Of a DNA stretch of 64,000 nucleotides, positions 53,634 through 64,000 are shown one piece after another. The DNA lies in contig NW_026014894.1 in the NCBI RefSeq assembly GCF_020379485.1, forward strand, positions 186,001-250,000. The letters are read 5' to 3'. Under the pieces are notes generated by a model. The model made no database searches. It worked only from the letters and a program-made list of their open reading frames with translations, and was not told where the DNA came from. How positions within the stretch are numbered: the first letter of the stretch is position 1; every line of letters starts with the position of its first letter. The DNA is from Brassica napus. Taxonomy: Eukaryota > Streptophyta > Magnoliopsida > Brassicales > Brassicaceae. A program made the position numbers and the translations under genes.

Positions 53634-55717
53634 GCGACTCAAAAATGAAGAGAGGAGGTGTCTTAGGCATGGTGGGTTCAAGAGAAAGGTCCATGAAAGA
53701 AGGAGATGTAGGAGTTGACACCAACAGCTCGGATCTTCCCATGTACTAAGGAGTTTCAAGGAACTAACACTAGTTCCTTGGCTGTAAGGAAATCTCTTTC
53801 TCTTGTATAAAGCTTGAGTGTATGAACAGGTTGTGATGTTGTGATGTGATTGGAAAACTGAGGATTGTTTAAAAGATTACTAAAATGAAGTTGCTTTAGA
53901 ATCTGTCCCAGGATACTTTAAGAGTCTTGGTTGGGTATTGAAATTGTTTAGTATGCTTAGCTCCGGTTCATAGTGATGCTTGTTGTGATTAATTAAATAT
54001 GCTTGCATACATGGAGTGAAACCGAATTTAAAGCTGTTACATATAGTCTTGTGGCTGTCTTACATTGAAGTATTAGATTCATGTCTAAGTACTGAGTAAA
54101 GAAGCTCTTAAGAGTGCCTAAGTAACTTGTCTTGAATCTGTTAGGATCTTACTTGTACTTAGAGATTTAGCTTGCAAAGAATAGAACTTGATAATGCCTT
54201 GTGTCTATCTGTTGCATTGCTTGTGATATTGGGAATCAAACTTGATAATTTATTAATCAAGATTTGACATCAATACTATTGAAAATGGTTAAATGCTTAA
54301 TGTCAGTTCTAAATTAACTTGTCTTGTTAAGATGATAGGTTATATTATCTAATCATACTTGCTTTCATGAGTTAGAAACTGATTAAGATTAATGCATACT
54401 GCCTTGTTGCTGCCTTGTATTGTTGCATTTAGATTAAAGTCTAAGTTGCATATTAAGGAGTGTTTAAAATTGCCTAAATACTTTGACTTGAATCTGATAA
54501 GGTCTTGCTTAGTATTTAGAGAATGGTTGCTTGCATAGATAAGAACTTGACATTGTCTTGATTCTATCTAATGCTACAAAGCTTGAGACATTGGTGATCA
54601 AACTTGATGAAGTCAAGGATTGATCCCAATGCAATTGTGTCTTATCTTTGCTAGAGTTTGAGTGATGTTTCAGGTTCACAAAAGGTGTTCCTAGTTCATC
54701 ATCAAATCCGAGTTGAAAGAGAAAGAATGGTGCCCATTGTGTGTTCAATAGAGAGTTATTACAAGAAGGGTGAAGCGCAGATGGTTGTAAAACTCACTTG
54801 AAGCTCACTGGTCTTCCTCTTACCATTGCAAGTAACTGAAGAAGAAGCCAACCGGGTCTAGGCAGTGGCGTGCCTATTCAAGAGGGTGCTCAAACTAAGA
54901 CAGAGCACTCTTGGCTGTGTGAAGAAGGCTACTCTATCAAGGCGGCTTCTATTGTGAGGTGATTGAAGAAGTAGCTGAAGAATCCACAAGCATTCCATCA
55001 TGGTGGTGAATTCAGAAGGGTGATTGCAATAAGAGAAGAAGGAGAAGTAAGGATTCAAGTGGTAACTTTGAGAACCACTCCTCATCATCTTAAACAAGGG
55101 AGTAAACCTAATCTCATCTATCTTAATATGTCTGGATAGGTTTATCTCCTGATTATACTATGTGCTTTCCCTAATTCCATTAAGAGTTTATAGCTTCTAG
55201 TAGAATGTCTAGGCTAATTGCACTGAAATTGTTTTGCTGCTGCATTGTCTTATTGATAGTAAGTAATGTCTAGAGTCCCAGAATCTCATGTTCTGTTCAT
55301 TGCATTGTCTTGGGTGTTGTTATAGCTTGAATCATCATGAATGTGTAGTAGAATTGAGTAGAATGTCTCTGCTGCTTGCATCATGATTGATAAGTTATTT
55401 TGCATACATAAGCATATCTCATACAGTCTAAGTTCAATCCTAGTGTTATCTGATGCTATTGCCTATGTTTAATCCATCAATGAAAGTCTTGCATCAATTA
55501 GAAATTGTCTAAGTTGCTTGCATCATTGATTCTGATTGAAACTGTTGTGCAGAGCTTTAATATTACTAATGGATTGAACCTGTTGCATTCATATAGCTAA
55601 TGCTTTAAGATTGTGCATTCATGTAGTAATGCGTTTAAAAATGAGCCTAAATTGCAAATGTACTGATGTAAGCTTGCATTGCATTTAGAGAACTTAATAA
55701 TAATAATAATAACCTAG
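53634..55717 (+). other. E10 internal region, non-coding, AT-rich with diverged duplications
   Basis: No ORF above about 80 codons on either strand resembles a known protein. Blocks at about 54090-54260 and 54460-54615 (gtgcctaagtaac..cttgaatctg..) are diverged direct copies about 365 bp apart. A 9-bp hairpin CAAGGAACT...AGTTCCTTG lies at 53757-53780 and a short (taa)n tract at about 55696-55711. The stretch belongs to E10 by its position between E11 and E12. I see no host gene. Confidence 0.6.
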
Positions 55718-56288
55718 TGTTGAAATGACTGATCAATATATGAGAGAAGATGTCCTAAGGAGTTGAAGAAGAGATGAGATGGTGTGAAGGAATGGAAAAT
55801 ATGGGTTAGGGATCGACCAGGCCGTACAAGGCCGTACAGGTCGTACCATCCGGACCATGGTCGATCCATAACTCGCCCAAGTCACCTTTTACCCGAGTAA
55901 AAGGAGTTAACGGCCAAAGGGGATTTTACCATGAAGAGATGACCGTTTGGATGGCTAAGGGAGCTGGGTCTTATCTTGACAGGCTGGGACAGGCTGTATT
56001 GGCAAAAGCAGCCTTAGTAAAAGATCCCAAAAGCGTGTGGCCTCTCCTATTGGCTCAGTTTGAATTAAAGCAAACCTTATCCTTGACTTCACATGCTTAT
56101 GCTTTCTGAAAACCCTTAAGTCTCTTCTTATATATTGTAAACTCTGTCTTTATAAATGGGTAACACGATTTGACGAGTCTCTCTCTCTAGTTCATTATGA
56201 TAATCTCATACACTTTCTCTTAAACATTCTAATCTCTCTTGAATCTCTCTTAGACTTCTCAATACCTTTCTTATTCTCTAAAATCATA
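55718..56288 (+). repeat. E12 5' LTR (571 bp)
   Basis: It begins TGTTGAAATGACTG (one base shorter than the family form) and ends ATCATA at the PBS. It is the forward counterpart of the E2 and E11 LTRs, with GTAC motifs at about 55818-55848. Confidence 0.93.
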
Positions 56289-56306
56289 TGGTATCAGAGC
56301 CAGGTT
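56289..56306 (+). other. E12 primer-binding site
   Basis: Initiator-Met PBS directly after the LTR. Confidence 0.93.
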
Positions 56307-56392
56307 GGCTGTGGTATTGAGATCTTGTGTTCTTCAGCTTCAGATAAAAGTTCTTTCTTGTGAGATTCTAAACAAAGTTCAAGCAAATCAAG

Positions 56393-59300
56393 ATGGGAGG
56401 AAACAAGGTTATTTCGGTTTCGATTTCACTCAAGGGTGGGGGAAACTACCTGTTGTGGTCTAGGCTTGTGAAGACAGCCATTGGGAGGCTAGGGTTATGG
56501 GATCACATCACAGATGGAGCCCCAGCACCAGTGGCCAGTGAGGAAGAAGGTGGAAGAGAGCTCGCGGTTGCTGATGGAAAGAAGTGGATTCAAGATGACT
56601 TGATGGTGCTATCTGTGCTGCAAGGATCACTTGAAGAACATCTCTTGGAAGCCTACAGCTACTGCGAGAATCCAAAACACCTGTGGGAGGTACTCCAAAA
56701 GACTTTTGGGAACGTTACCAATCTGAGCCGTGTGTATGAGATCAAGAAAGCTATCAACACACTGGTACAAGATGGAGAGGAGTTCACCAAGCATTTGGGC
56801 AAGTATAGATCCTTGTGGTCTGAGCTTGAATCGTTGAGGCCAAGCACTAATGATCAAGAGCTACTCACGGAGAGGAGGGAGCAGGATCAGGTGTTTGGGT
56901 TGCTGTTGACGTTGGATCCTCCATTCAACGATGTGATCAAGCACATGTTGAGGATGCCAAATCTCCCATCTATGGAGGAAGTGTGTGCGCAACTCCAGAA
57001 GGAGGAAGGGTCACTTGGTCTCTTTGAAGCAAGGGAGACTTAGCTCTAGCCAACAAGGCTGAGGAAGGAGCACAAGCTAACCGTGCAGCATACAAGACTG
57101 ATGAGAGGAAGTATGGTCATGAGAGGAGGTTTGGAGGCAATTGTGATCACTGCAAGAAGTTGGGACACAAGAGGAGCCAGTGCTGGATCCTTCACCCCCA
57201 TCTCAAGCCGGCCAAATTCAACAAAGACCGAGAAGCCAGAGCTAACCTGTCTACTGAAGCAAGTGAGTCCGGTCCATCAGGAGCAGGCTCAAGTGCACAA
57301 GTGGGTGAAACCGCAGGAAAGGCAATGGCAACTCACTACACGGCCGCAAAGAGTTTGGAGCATGAAGTGATTCGTAAATCTGACATTGATGCCCTCATCA
57401 AAGCTCTTAAGGAGTCTGGTACATTCGGAAACACTCTTGGTTACTCTTACACTGCTCATATGATGCCTAGGAATGAGAATAGGTTGATAGATATCATTGA
57501 GGAATTAAAACTGAGAAATGAATCACCTAGAACTCATCTAGCTAGAGGCATAAAACCATTGATTGTTGACTCTGGTGCATCTCATCACATGATCAGTGAT
57601 GATAGCTTGATTAAAAACATAGAACCTGCTCATGGACATGTAATGATTGCAAATGGAGATAGAATTCCCATTAAAGGTGTAGGAGACTTAAAGCTATTTG
57701 ATAAGAACTCTAAAGCATTTTACATGCCTGATTTCACTTCTAATCTCTTATCTGTTAAAAGATGTACCAATGATCTACAATGCAATGTTATCTTTAGTCC
57801 TAACAATGTGACATTTCAGGATATTGAGAGCAATGAGTTGATTGGACAAGGAGTAACCAAGGGGGATCTTTATGTACTTGAAGATATTAATCCCATTTCT
57901 AGTTGTTTGCTGAGTTCTGTTTTAAGTAAAGGTGCATTATGGCATTCTAGGCTAGGACATCCACATGTTAGAGCCTTAAGCTTAATGTTACCAGGTGTCA
58001 TGTTTAAAAATAATGATTGTGAGGCTTGTATTTTGGGAAAACATTGTAAGATGTGTTTAAAAGATCTACTACTATCTATGATAAGTGTTTTGATCTTGTT
58101 CACTCTGATGTATGGACTGCTCCCTGCTTATCTAGAGATAATTACAAGTACTTTGTCACATTTATAGATGAAAAATCTAAGTACACCTGGATAACACTCA
58201 TTAAAACAAAGGATAGGGTTCTTGATGCATTTAAAAACTTCCAAGCTTATATATCTAACCAGTATAATGCCAAGATTAAGATTTTCAGGTCTGATAATGG
58301 TGGAGAATATACTGGTAATGCTTTCAAGAGTCATCTAGCTCACCATGGGATTCTACATCAGACAAGTTGTCCATACACTCCTCAACAGAATGGTGTAGCT
58401 GAGAGAAAGAATAGACACCTAATGGAGGTGGCAAGGTCTATGATGTTTCACACAAGTGTGCCTAAAAGATTCTGGAGTGATACGGTGATCTCGGCTTGTT
58501 ATCTGATCAATAGGATACCAACCAAGATCTTGGAGGATCAGGCACCTTATGAAGTTCTAAACAGAAACAAACCTGTGCTGGATCACTTAAGAGTCTTTGG
58601 ATGTGTGTGCTTTGTACTTGTACCCGGGGAGTTAAGGAATAAGCTAAAAGCAAAGAGCACAAGAGCCATGTTCATTGGCTACTCAACATCACAAAAGGGA
58701 TACAAATGTTATGATTCAGAAGCCAGGAGAGTTCTTTTGTCTAGAGATGTTAAGTTCTTGGAGGATAAGAGCTTTTATGGAGATAGAAAGTGGGAAGATC
58801 TTGAAGATTTGTCTCAACCATCTGATAGAGCTACAAGTCTTAGGCGTGTACTGGAAGGACTTGGAATCAACATGTCCCAGGATCAGCAACCAACCAAGGA
58901 GAATGAAACTGAAGAACCATCACACCATGATCATGAGGGGGGAAATGAGACTGAGCCTGAAGATCATGAAGATCAAGACTCAGATAGTCATGGTCAAGGT
59001 GTGATACAAAGCGAGGAAGAAGTCATTCAAGAAGTGGAACCAGATGAAGTAGAAGGGGAAGCGGTTCAGCCTACAGTGGTGGAGGTGGAACCAGTTCCAT
59101 TAAGGAGAAGCACACGGTTGAAGAAGGATGCTTCCAACTGGGTAAACACGAGAGTGTACTACAATGCTCAGGCTGTGAAGCATCCCTCTCAGGCTGTGTG
59201 TTCTTTTGCTAGTTACCCAAAGGAACATTGCGCTTTCATTACAAGCTTAGATGAAAGTAGTGTACCAAGATCATATGAAGAAGCAATGCTACATGAGGAT

Positions 59301-60149
59301 TGGAAAGAATCAGTGGGTGATGAAGCTAATGCTATGATAAAGAATGATACTTGGTTTGAAAGTGAGTTGCCAAAAGGGAAGAAGGCTGTAACAAGCAAGT
59401 GGATATTCACTATCAAGTATCTACCTGATGGAACCATTGAGAGGAAGAAGACAAGATTGGTGGCTAGAGGATACACTCAAACATATGGGGAAGACTACAT
59501 TGATACCTTTGCTCCTGTTGCCAAGCTACATACTATAAGGATTGTATTGTCCCTTGCTGTGAACCTTGAGTGGGAGCTTTGGCAGATGGATGTGAAGAAT
59601 GCCTTTCTTCAAGGAGAGCTAGAGGATGAAGTATATATGCATCCACCACCAGGCCTAGAGCATCTTGTGAAACCTGGAAATGTATTGAGACTCAAGAAGG
59701 CTATCTATGGATTAAAGCAATCTCCTAGAGCATGGTACAACAAATTGAGCACTACCTTAAACGGACGTGGGTTTAAGAAGTCTGAACTGGATCACACTCT
59801 ATTCACTCTCACTACACCCTCAGGTATCATTTGCTTACTTGTATATGTTGATGACATTATAATAACAGGTAGTGATAAGGCTGGTATAAAGGCCACAAAG
59901 GAGTTTTTGAAATCTGTATTTGAAATCAAAGACTTAGGAGAAATGAAATACTTCCTTGGAATTGAGTTGTGTAGATCTAAGGAAGGATTGTTCATTTCCC
60001 AAAGGAAGTATACACTTGATCTTTTGAAAGATGCAGGTATACAAGGAGATAAGACAGCAAAGATGCCCCTTGAAGATGGATACAAGATTCCACGTGAGGG
60101 GGAGGTTGAAGATAGCAAGGCCTTTCATGATCCAAAGCTATACAGGAAG
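56393..60149 (+). pseudogene. E12 gag-pol polyprotein, two frameshifts and truncated by E13
   Basis: It begins MGGNKVISVSISLKGGGNY. A 1-bp deletion near 57024 (GLFGSKG region of gag) and another near 58050 (KTVFKRS in integrase) break the frame relative to E2 and E6. The zinc knuckle CDHCKKLGHKRSQC, protease VDSGASHH, integrase core and RT YVDDIIITGSD remain readable. The integrase has FWSDTVIS where relatives have FWSDAVIS. Coding stops at LYRK (60149), where the E13 LTR begins. Confidence 0.92.
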
Positions 60150-60750
60150 TATCACTTTTAGGATTGAGTAGAGTAATCTGAGTAAATAAGAAAGACTAGA
60201 AGTGTTTTAGAAGAGATTTGAGTATGAAATGAGATTAGGAGTCTAGCATAGAATCATTGTGAGAATAAAGACTAAGAGAGACTCATAACTTGCTTAATCT
60301 TATTAATGAGAGAGTTTACATATTTATATGAAGGAGAGAGCTAGGGTTTTCGTATACAAGAGGATAAGGTAAGCATGTGGAGTCAATGCCTAATTCAAAA
60401 CTATCCAATAAGGAGAGCCATCTGTGTGAGGCCTCTCTAGCTGGCTGATGCCTTTTGCTTTTACTTTCCAGCTGTGACAGCCTGTCCAAGACTCTCCCTT
60501 ATCCTTTCCAACGGTCTGATCCATCCTCCAAAGGCTAAGGTAACTTCTCCTCTTTACTTAAGTAACTTGGGTAACTAGTGGTGGGGTTTGGTTGAGCTTT
60601 GGTCGATCCCATCTTGTACGGATGGTACGGCCATGTACGGCCTTGTACGGACTGGTTGATCCCAAAGCTCCCAAACCTTCCTAGCCTCCCTTCTCCTCAT
60701 TCTACTCAAACCTCATCTCCCTTCTTCACTTAACTCAGCTCATCTCAACA
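60150..60750 (-). repeat. E13 3' LTR (601 bp)
   Basis: On the minus strand it begins TGTTGAGATGAGC and ends AGTGATA. It is a close copy of the E8 LTR but 10 bp shorter, because it has one fewer GGCCGTACAT unit in the GTAC cluster (60616-60652). Confidence 0.93.
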
Positions 60751-60870
60751 CTCCCCCTCAAGCTTAGCTTTGTGAAAGCCTAAGCTTGGACAGCCATGAG
60801 ATCTTCCTCATTAAAAAACCTCACTAAGGAAAACCCATTGGGACAAAACCTTAATGAGGGAAAAAGAGTA
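60751..60870 (-). other. E13 polypurine tract, hairpin and 3' UTR structured element
   Basis: Minus-strand GAGGGGGAG, the same bulged AAGCTTA/TAAGCTT hairpin as E8, and the CCCAATGGG fold. Confidence 0.8.
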
Positions 60871-60891
60871 AAGATCTCATGACTAAGGGGA

Positions 60892-63800
60892 TCAGCTGCT
60901 TCTCTTCCCAAGATCAATGAGGCCCAATCTAATATGAATGGACTCCATTGTCTTTTGCCTTGCAGCCTTGGTAAATACATCAGCCAACTGATCTTCACTC
61001 CTAGTATAACATGGCAAGATGACTCATAGGACAATCATCTGCCTCACCTTGTGGCAATCAACCTCAATGTGCTTTGTCCTCTCATGGAACACCGAGTTGG
61101 AGGCTATGTGAATGGCGGCCTGGTTGTCACAATGCATTGTCATTGGAGTGTCTTTTTTTATCTCCAAATGCTTCAAGATGCCCTTGATCCAAACTAGCTC
61201 GTTTGTAAGCTTCAGCATAGCTCTATACTCAGCTTCTGCACTTGAGCATGACACGACCTTCTATTTCTTACTCTTCCAAGTCACCAAGTTGCCTCAAATG
61301 AATGTGCAATAGCCGGTTGTTGATCTCCTGTCAGCTCTATCACCTGCCCAATCTGCATCACCATAGCCCACCACTTATGTGCTTCCATTGCACCCCATCC
61401 ATACTCCTTGATCCGGCGAGCCATTCAGATACATTAGAAGCCTCTCCACCATACGCCAATGATGTTCCTTGGGAAGCTGCATGTGTTGACTCACCTGATT
61501 CACAGCAAAGCATATATCAGGTCTTGTGATGGTAAGATAAATCAATTTGCCAACAAGTTTTCTATAGAGTTTAGGATCATGAAATGGCTTGCTGTCTTCA
61601 ATCTCCCCCTCTCTTGGTACTTTGTAGCCATCCTCCATTGACATCCTTGCTGTCTTGCCTCCATAAGCACCTGCACCTTTCAAAAGATCAAGTGTATACT
61701 TCCTTTGGGACATGAACAAACCTTCCTTGGATCTACAAATCTCAATTCCAAGAAAGTATTTCATTTCTCCCAAGTCTTTTATTTCAAACATAGACTTTAG
61801 AAACTCCTTGGTTGCTTTGATACCTTCCTTATCACTCCCTGTGATAATGATATCATCCACATACACAAGGAGAGCAACCATACCTGAGGGAGTAGTGAGG
61901 GTAAAGAGAGTATGGTCCAATTCTGACTTCTTAAAACCTCGGCCGTTCAGAGTTGTGCTCAACTTGTTGTACCAAGCTCTTGGTGATTTCTTCAACCCAT
62001 AGATAGCCTTCTTTAGCCTCAGTAAATTCCCTCTTTTCACTAGATGTTCAAGACCAGGTGGAGGATACATGTATACTTCATCCTCAAGTTCTCCTTGTAA
62101 GAATGCATTCTTCACATCCATTTGCCACAATCCCCATCCAAGATTAACTGCCAAGCTTAGTACAATTCTAATGGTAAGTAACTTGGCTACTGGTGCAAAT
62201 GTCTCAATGTAATCCTCTCCATATGTTTGAGTGAACCCTCTTGCTACTAATCTAGTCTTCTTCCTCTCAATCTGCCCATCAGCCTTGTATTTGATTGCGA
62301 AGATCCATCTACTAGATACTGCCTTCTTCCCTTTTGGTAGTTCAGTCTCATACCATGTATCATTCTTGATCATAGCTCCTGCCTCAGCTCCTACTGATTC
62401 CTTCCATTCCTTATCCTTCATTGCCTCTTCATAGCTTCTTGGAATGTGATTCTCATCTAAGTTTACCATGAATGCACAATGTGCTTCTGGATATTTAGCA
62501 AAAGAACACACGGCCTGAGTAGGATGCTTCACAGCTTGGGCATTGTAGTACACTCTTGTGTTTACCCAACTGGAAGGATCCTTTCTCAGCCTTGTACTTC
62601 TTCTCAACACTGGTCCTTCTTGCGCCATCTCTTGTTCTTCTTCTTGTGGCAGCACACTTGGTTCTGATCTTTCTTCTCCTACCTGACTTGATTCAGCTCC
62701 TTCTTCCCTTAGCTGACTCTCTTCAGCTTCTTGTTGATCATTTGATTCCACAGCTTGATCGTGAGAACCAGAACTCTCTTCTCTACTTGTCTCTTCACGG
62801 TTTTGAGTTCTTGTTTCATTCCCCCCCCTCATGGTCAAGATTGGAGGTCTGATGATCCGGTACTGGAGTAGTGCTTCTTCCACCTTGATTCATGTTGATT
62901 CCAAGACCCTCTAGGATAATCCTCAATGTTTCAGCTCTATCAGAAGTGAGATCTTTCAAATCATCTTGAATCTGCTCCTCATAGTATCCTTTTTCTTCAA
63001 CAAACTTCACTTCTCTAGATACTAACACTCTCCTTGTGTTAGGATCATAGCACTTGTATCCTTTCTGACTTGATGAATATCCAATAAACATTGCCTTTGA
63101 ACTCTTAGCTTCTAGCTTGTTTCTTATCTCTCCAGGCACCATCACAAAACACAAACATCCAAAGATCTTCATATGCTCTAGAGAGGGTTTGTACTGATTC
63201 AGTACCTCAAACGGTGATTGTCCTTGAAGAATCAGAGTTGGTGTCCTGTTGATGAGATAACAAGCCGTAGCAACTGCATCACTCCAAAACTTCTTAGGCA
63301 CGTTGGATTGAAACATCATGGACCTGGCTACTTCCATCAAATGCCTGTTCTTCCTCTCAGCCACACCATTCTGTTGTGGGGTATAGGGACAGCTTGTCTG
63401 ATGAAGGATTCCATGCTGAGATAGGTGTAGTTTGAATGCTTGTCCCGTGTACTCTCCTCCATTATCTGACCTAAAAATCTTTATCTTGGCATTGTAATGG
63501 TTAGTCACATAGGCTTGAAAGTTTTTAAATGCATCAAGTACCCTATCTTTGGTTGGAATTAGGGTTAACCAGGTGTATTTGGATTTTTCATCAATGAAAG
63601 TTACATAGTACTTATGGTTGTCTCTAGACAGGCAAGGTGCAGTCCAAACATCAGAATGAATGAGATCAAAACATTTTTCATAAACAGTAGTAGACTTGGT
63701 AAAGACAGTTCTACAATGCTTGCCTAAAATGCAAGCTTCACACTCATTATTCTCAAAGGAAACACCTGGCAACATCAGTTTTAAAGCCTTATTATGAGGG

Positions 63801-64000
63801 TGTCCTAATCTAGCATGCCACAATGCATTTTTACTTAAACTAGAACCAGAAACAGAAGTAAACGAGCAGCTATATCTAGAAACAGGAGTGAGATCTTCAA
63901 GTAAATATAGCTCTCCTTTAGTCACTCCCTTTCCAATCATCTTGCTGCTTTTAATATCCTGAAACTTCACATCATTAGGACTGAATATAACATTGCATTG
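60892..64000 (-). pseudogene. E13 gag-pol polyprotein, heavily damaged, N-terminus outside window
   Basis: It aligns with E8 from integrase (KNALWHARLGHPHNKA, IHSDVW, RSDNGGEYTG, GVAERKN) through RT (YVDDIIITGSDKEG) to a TGA at 60892. Four in-frame stops lie in RNase H, at 61024 (TGA), 61261 (TAG), 61294 (TGA) and 61375 (TAA). A run of 8 C at 62821-62828 (7 in the E8 equivalent) shifts the frame in the acidic linker. RT has LKKSPRAW where E8 has LKQSPRAW. It is non-functional. Confidence 0.92.

Larger units (their letters stand above)
46566..64000 (+). mobile_element. E10: large LTR element with no recognisable coding sequence (LARD-like), 3' end outside window
   Basis: It has a 968-bp LTR-like segment starting TGTTGAACTG at the E4 break and ending at an initiator-Met PBS (47534). 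Internal sequence follows at 47552-47816 and 53634-55717. It contains E11 (TSD gtatg) and E12. No second LTR is visible because the window ends first. The LTR call rests on the precise E4 junction, the PBS and shared promoter boxes. Confidence 0.75.
55718..64000 (+). mobile_element. E12: Ty1/copia retrotransposon (E2 family), interrupted by E13, 3' end outside window
   Basis: It has a 5' LTR, PBS and gag-pol up to LYRK in RNase H or late RT, where E13 inserts. The left flank cctag (55713-55717) is the likely TSD copy. The remainder is outside the window. Confidence 0.92.
60150..64000 (-). mobile_element. E13: Ty1/copia retrotransposon (E8 family), degenerate, 5' end outside window
   Basis: It has a 3' LTR (60150-60750), PPT, and gag-pol running off the window. 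It is inserted in E12, with likely TSD ggaag at 60145-60149; the other side is not visible. Confidence 0.92.

Noticed and set aside
54509..55097. Small minus-strand ORFs at 54509-54748 and 54858-55097 as possible host genes
   Set aside because: About 79 codons each, low-complexity, no recognisable domain or gene context, inside the E10 interior.
1..64000. A new defence, biosynthetic or bacterial-type gene system
   Set aside because: Every long ORF is retrotransposon gag or gag-pol; no operon, host gene or other enzyme family is recognisable.

Overview
The window is plant nuclear DNA made almost entirely of nested LTR retrotransposons around a centromeric satellite. A 176-bp tandem repeat (13827-15256, and three inverted units at 11236-11775) matches, from memory, the HindIII centromeric satellite CentBr of Brassica. 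The source is therefore probably a centromere or pericentromere of Brassica or a close Brassiceae relative. I see no host protein gene, rRNA gene, tRNA gene, CRISPR array or bacterial feature. The element names E1-E13 are local labels.

Layout. E1 (+, 1-13826, its 5' LTR cut by the window edge) sits in CentBr. It contains E2 (-, 3845-9656) in its RT/RNase H region and E3 (-, 11071-13647) in its 3' LTR. E3 is a gag-only relic that carries three CentBr monomers inside its borders. After the CentBr array comes E4 (+, from 15257), also inserted in CentBr. E4 is split by E5 (+, 17394-22836), by E6 (-, 23731-45466) and by E10 (+, from 46566). E6 is itself split by E9 (-, 24160-28276, a gag-only non-copia element), E7 (+, 28329-33983) and E8 (+, 35975-42143). 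E10 has a 968-bp LTR and no recognisable coding sequence. It contains E11 (-, 47817-53628) and E12 (+, from 55718). E12 is interrupted by E13 (-, 60150 to the window end). Eight internal insertions have matching 5-bp target-site duplications (TSDs) on both sides: E2 atatg, E3 cctag, E5 atgaa, E6 gttat, E7 aagct, E8 tctac, E9 gtacg, E11 gtatg. The deepest path is CentBr > E4 > E10 > E12 > E13.

Coding content. Apart from E3, E9 and E10, the elements are Ty1/copia: one polyprotein with gag, aspartic protease, integrase, reverse transcriptase and RNase H in that order, with a primer-binding site complementary to initiator tRNA-Met. E8 is the only complete uninterrupted copy (1519 codons, all catalytic motifs, LTRs differing at about 5 of 611 positions). 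E6 has no internal lesion other than the E8 insertion. E2 has one nonsense codon plus a damaged protease motif. E5 has one 4-bp deletion. E1, E4, E7, E11, E12 and E13 carry several stops or frameshifts. E8 is the obvious candidate source of proteins for the defective relatives.

The most interesting structure is at the RNA and DNA level. A hairpin whose stem sequence changes with compensating bases between families lies flush against the polypurine tract. A second structured element lies just after the stop codon. Most LTR families share a cluster of GTAC-core motifs and a common CCAAT / TTGAC / TATA arrangement. E4 and E8 have nearly the same coding region and U5 but different U3, which suggests U3 exchange. 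All counts and alignments here were made by eye.
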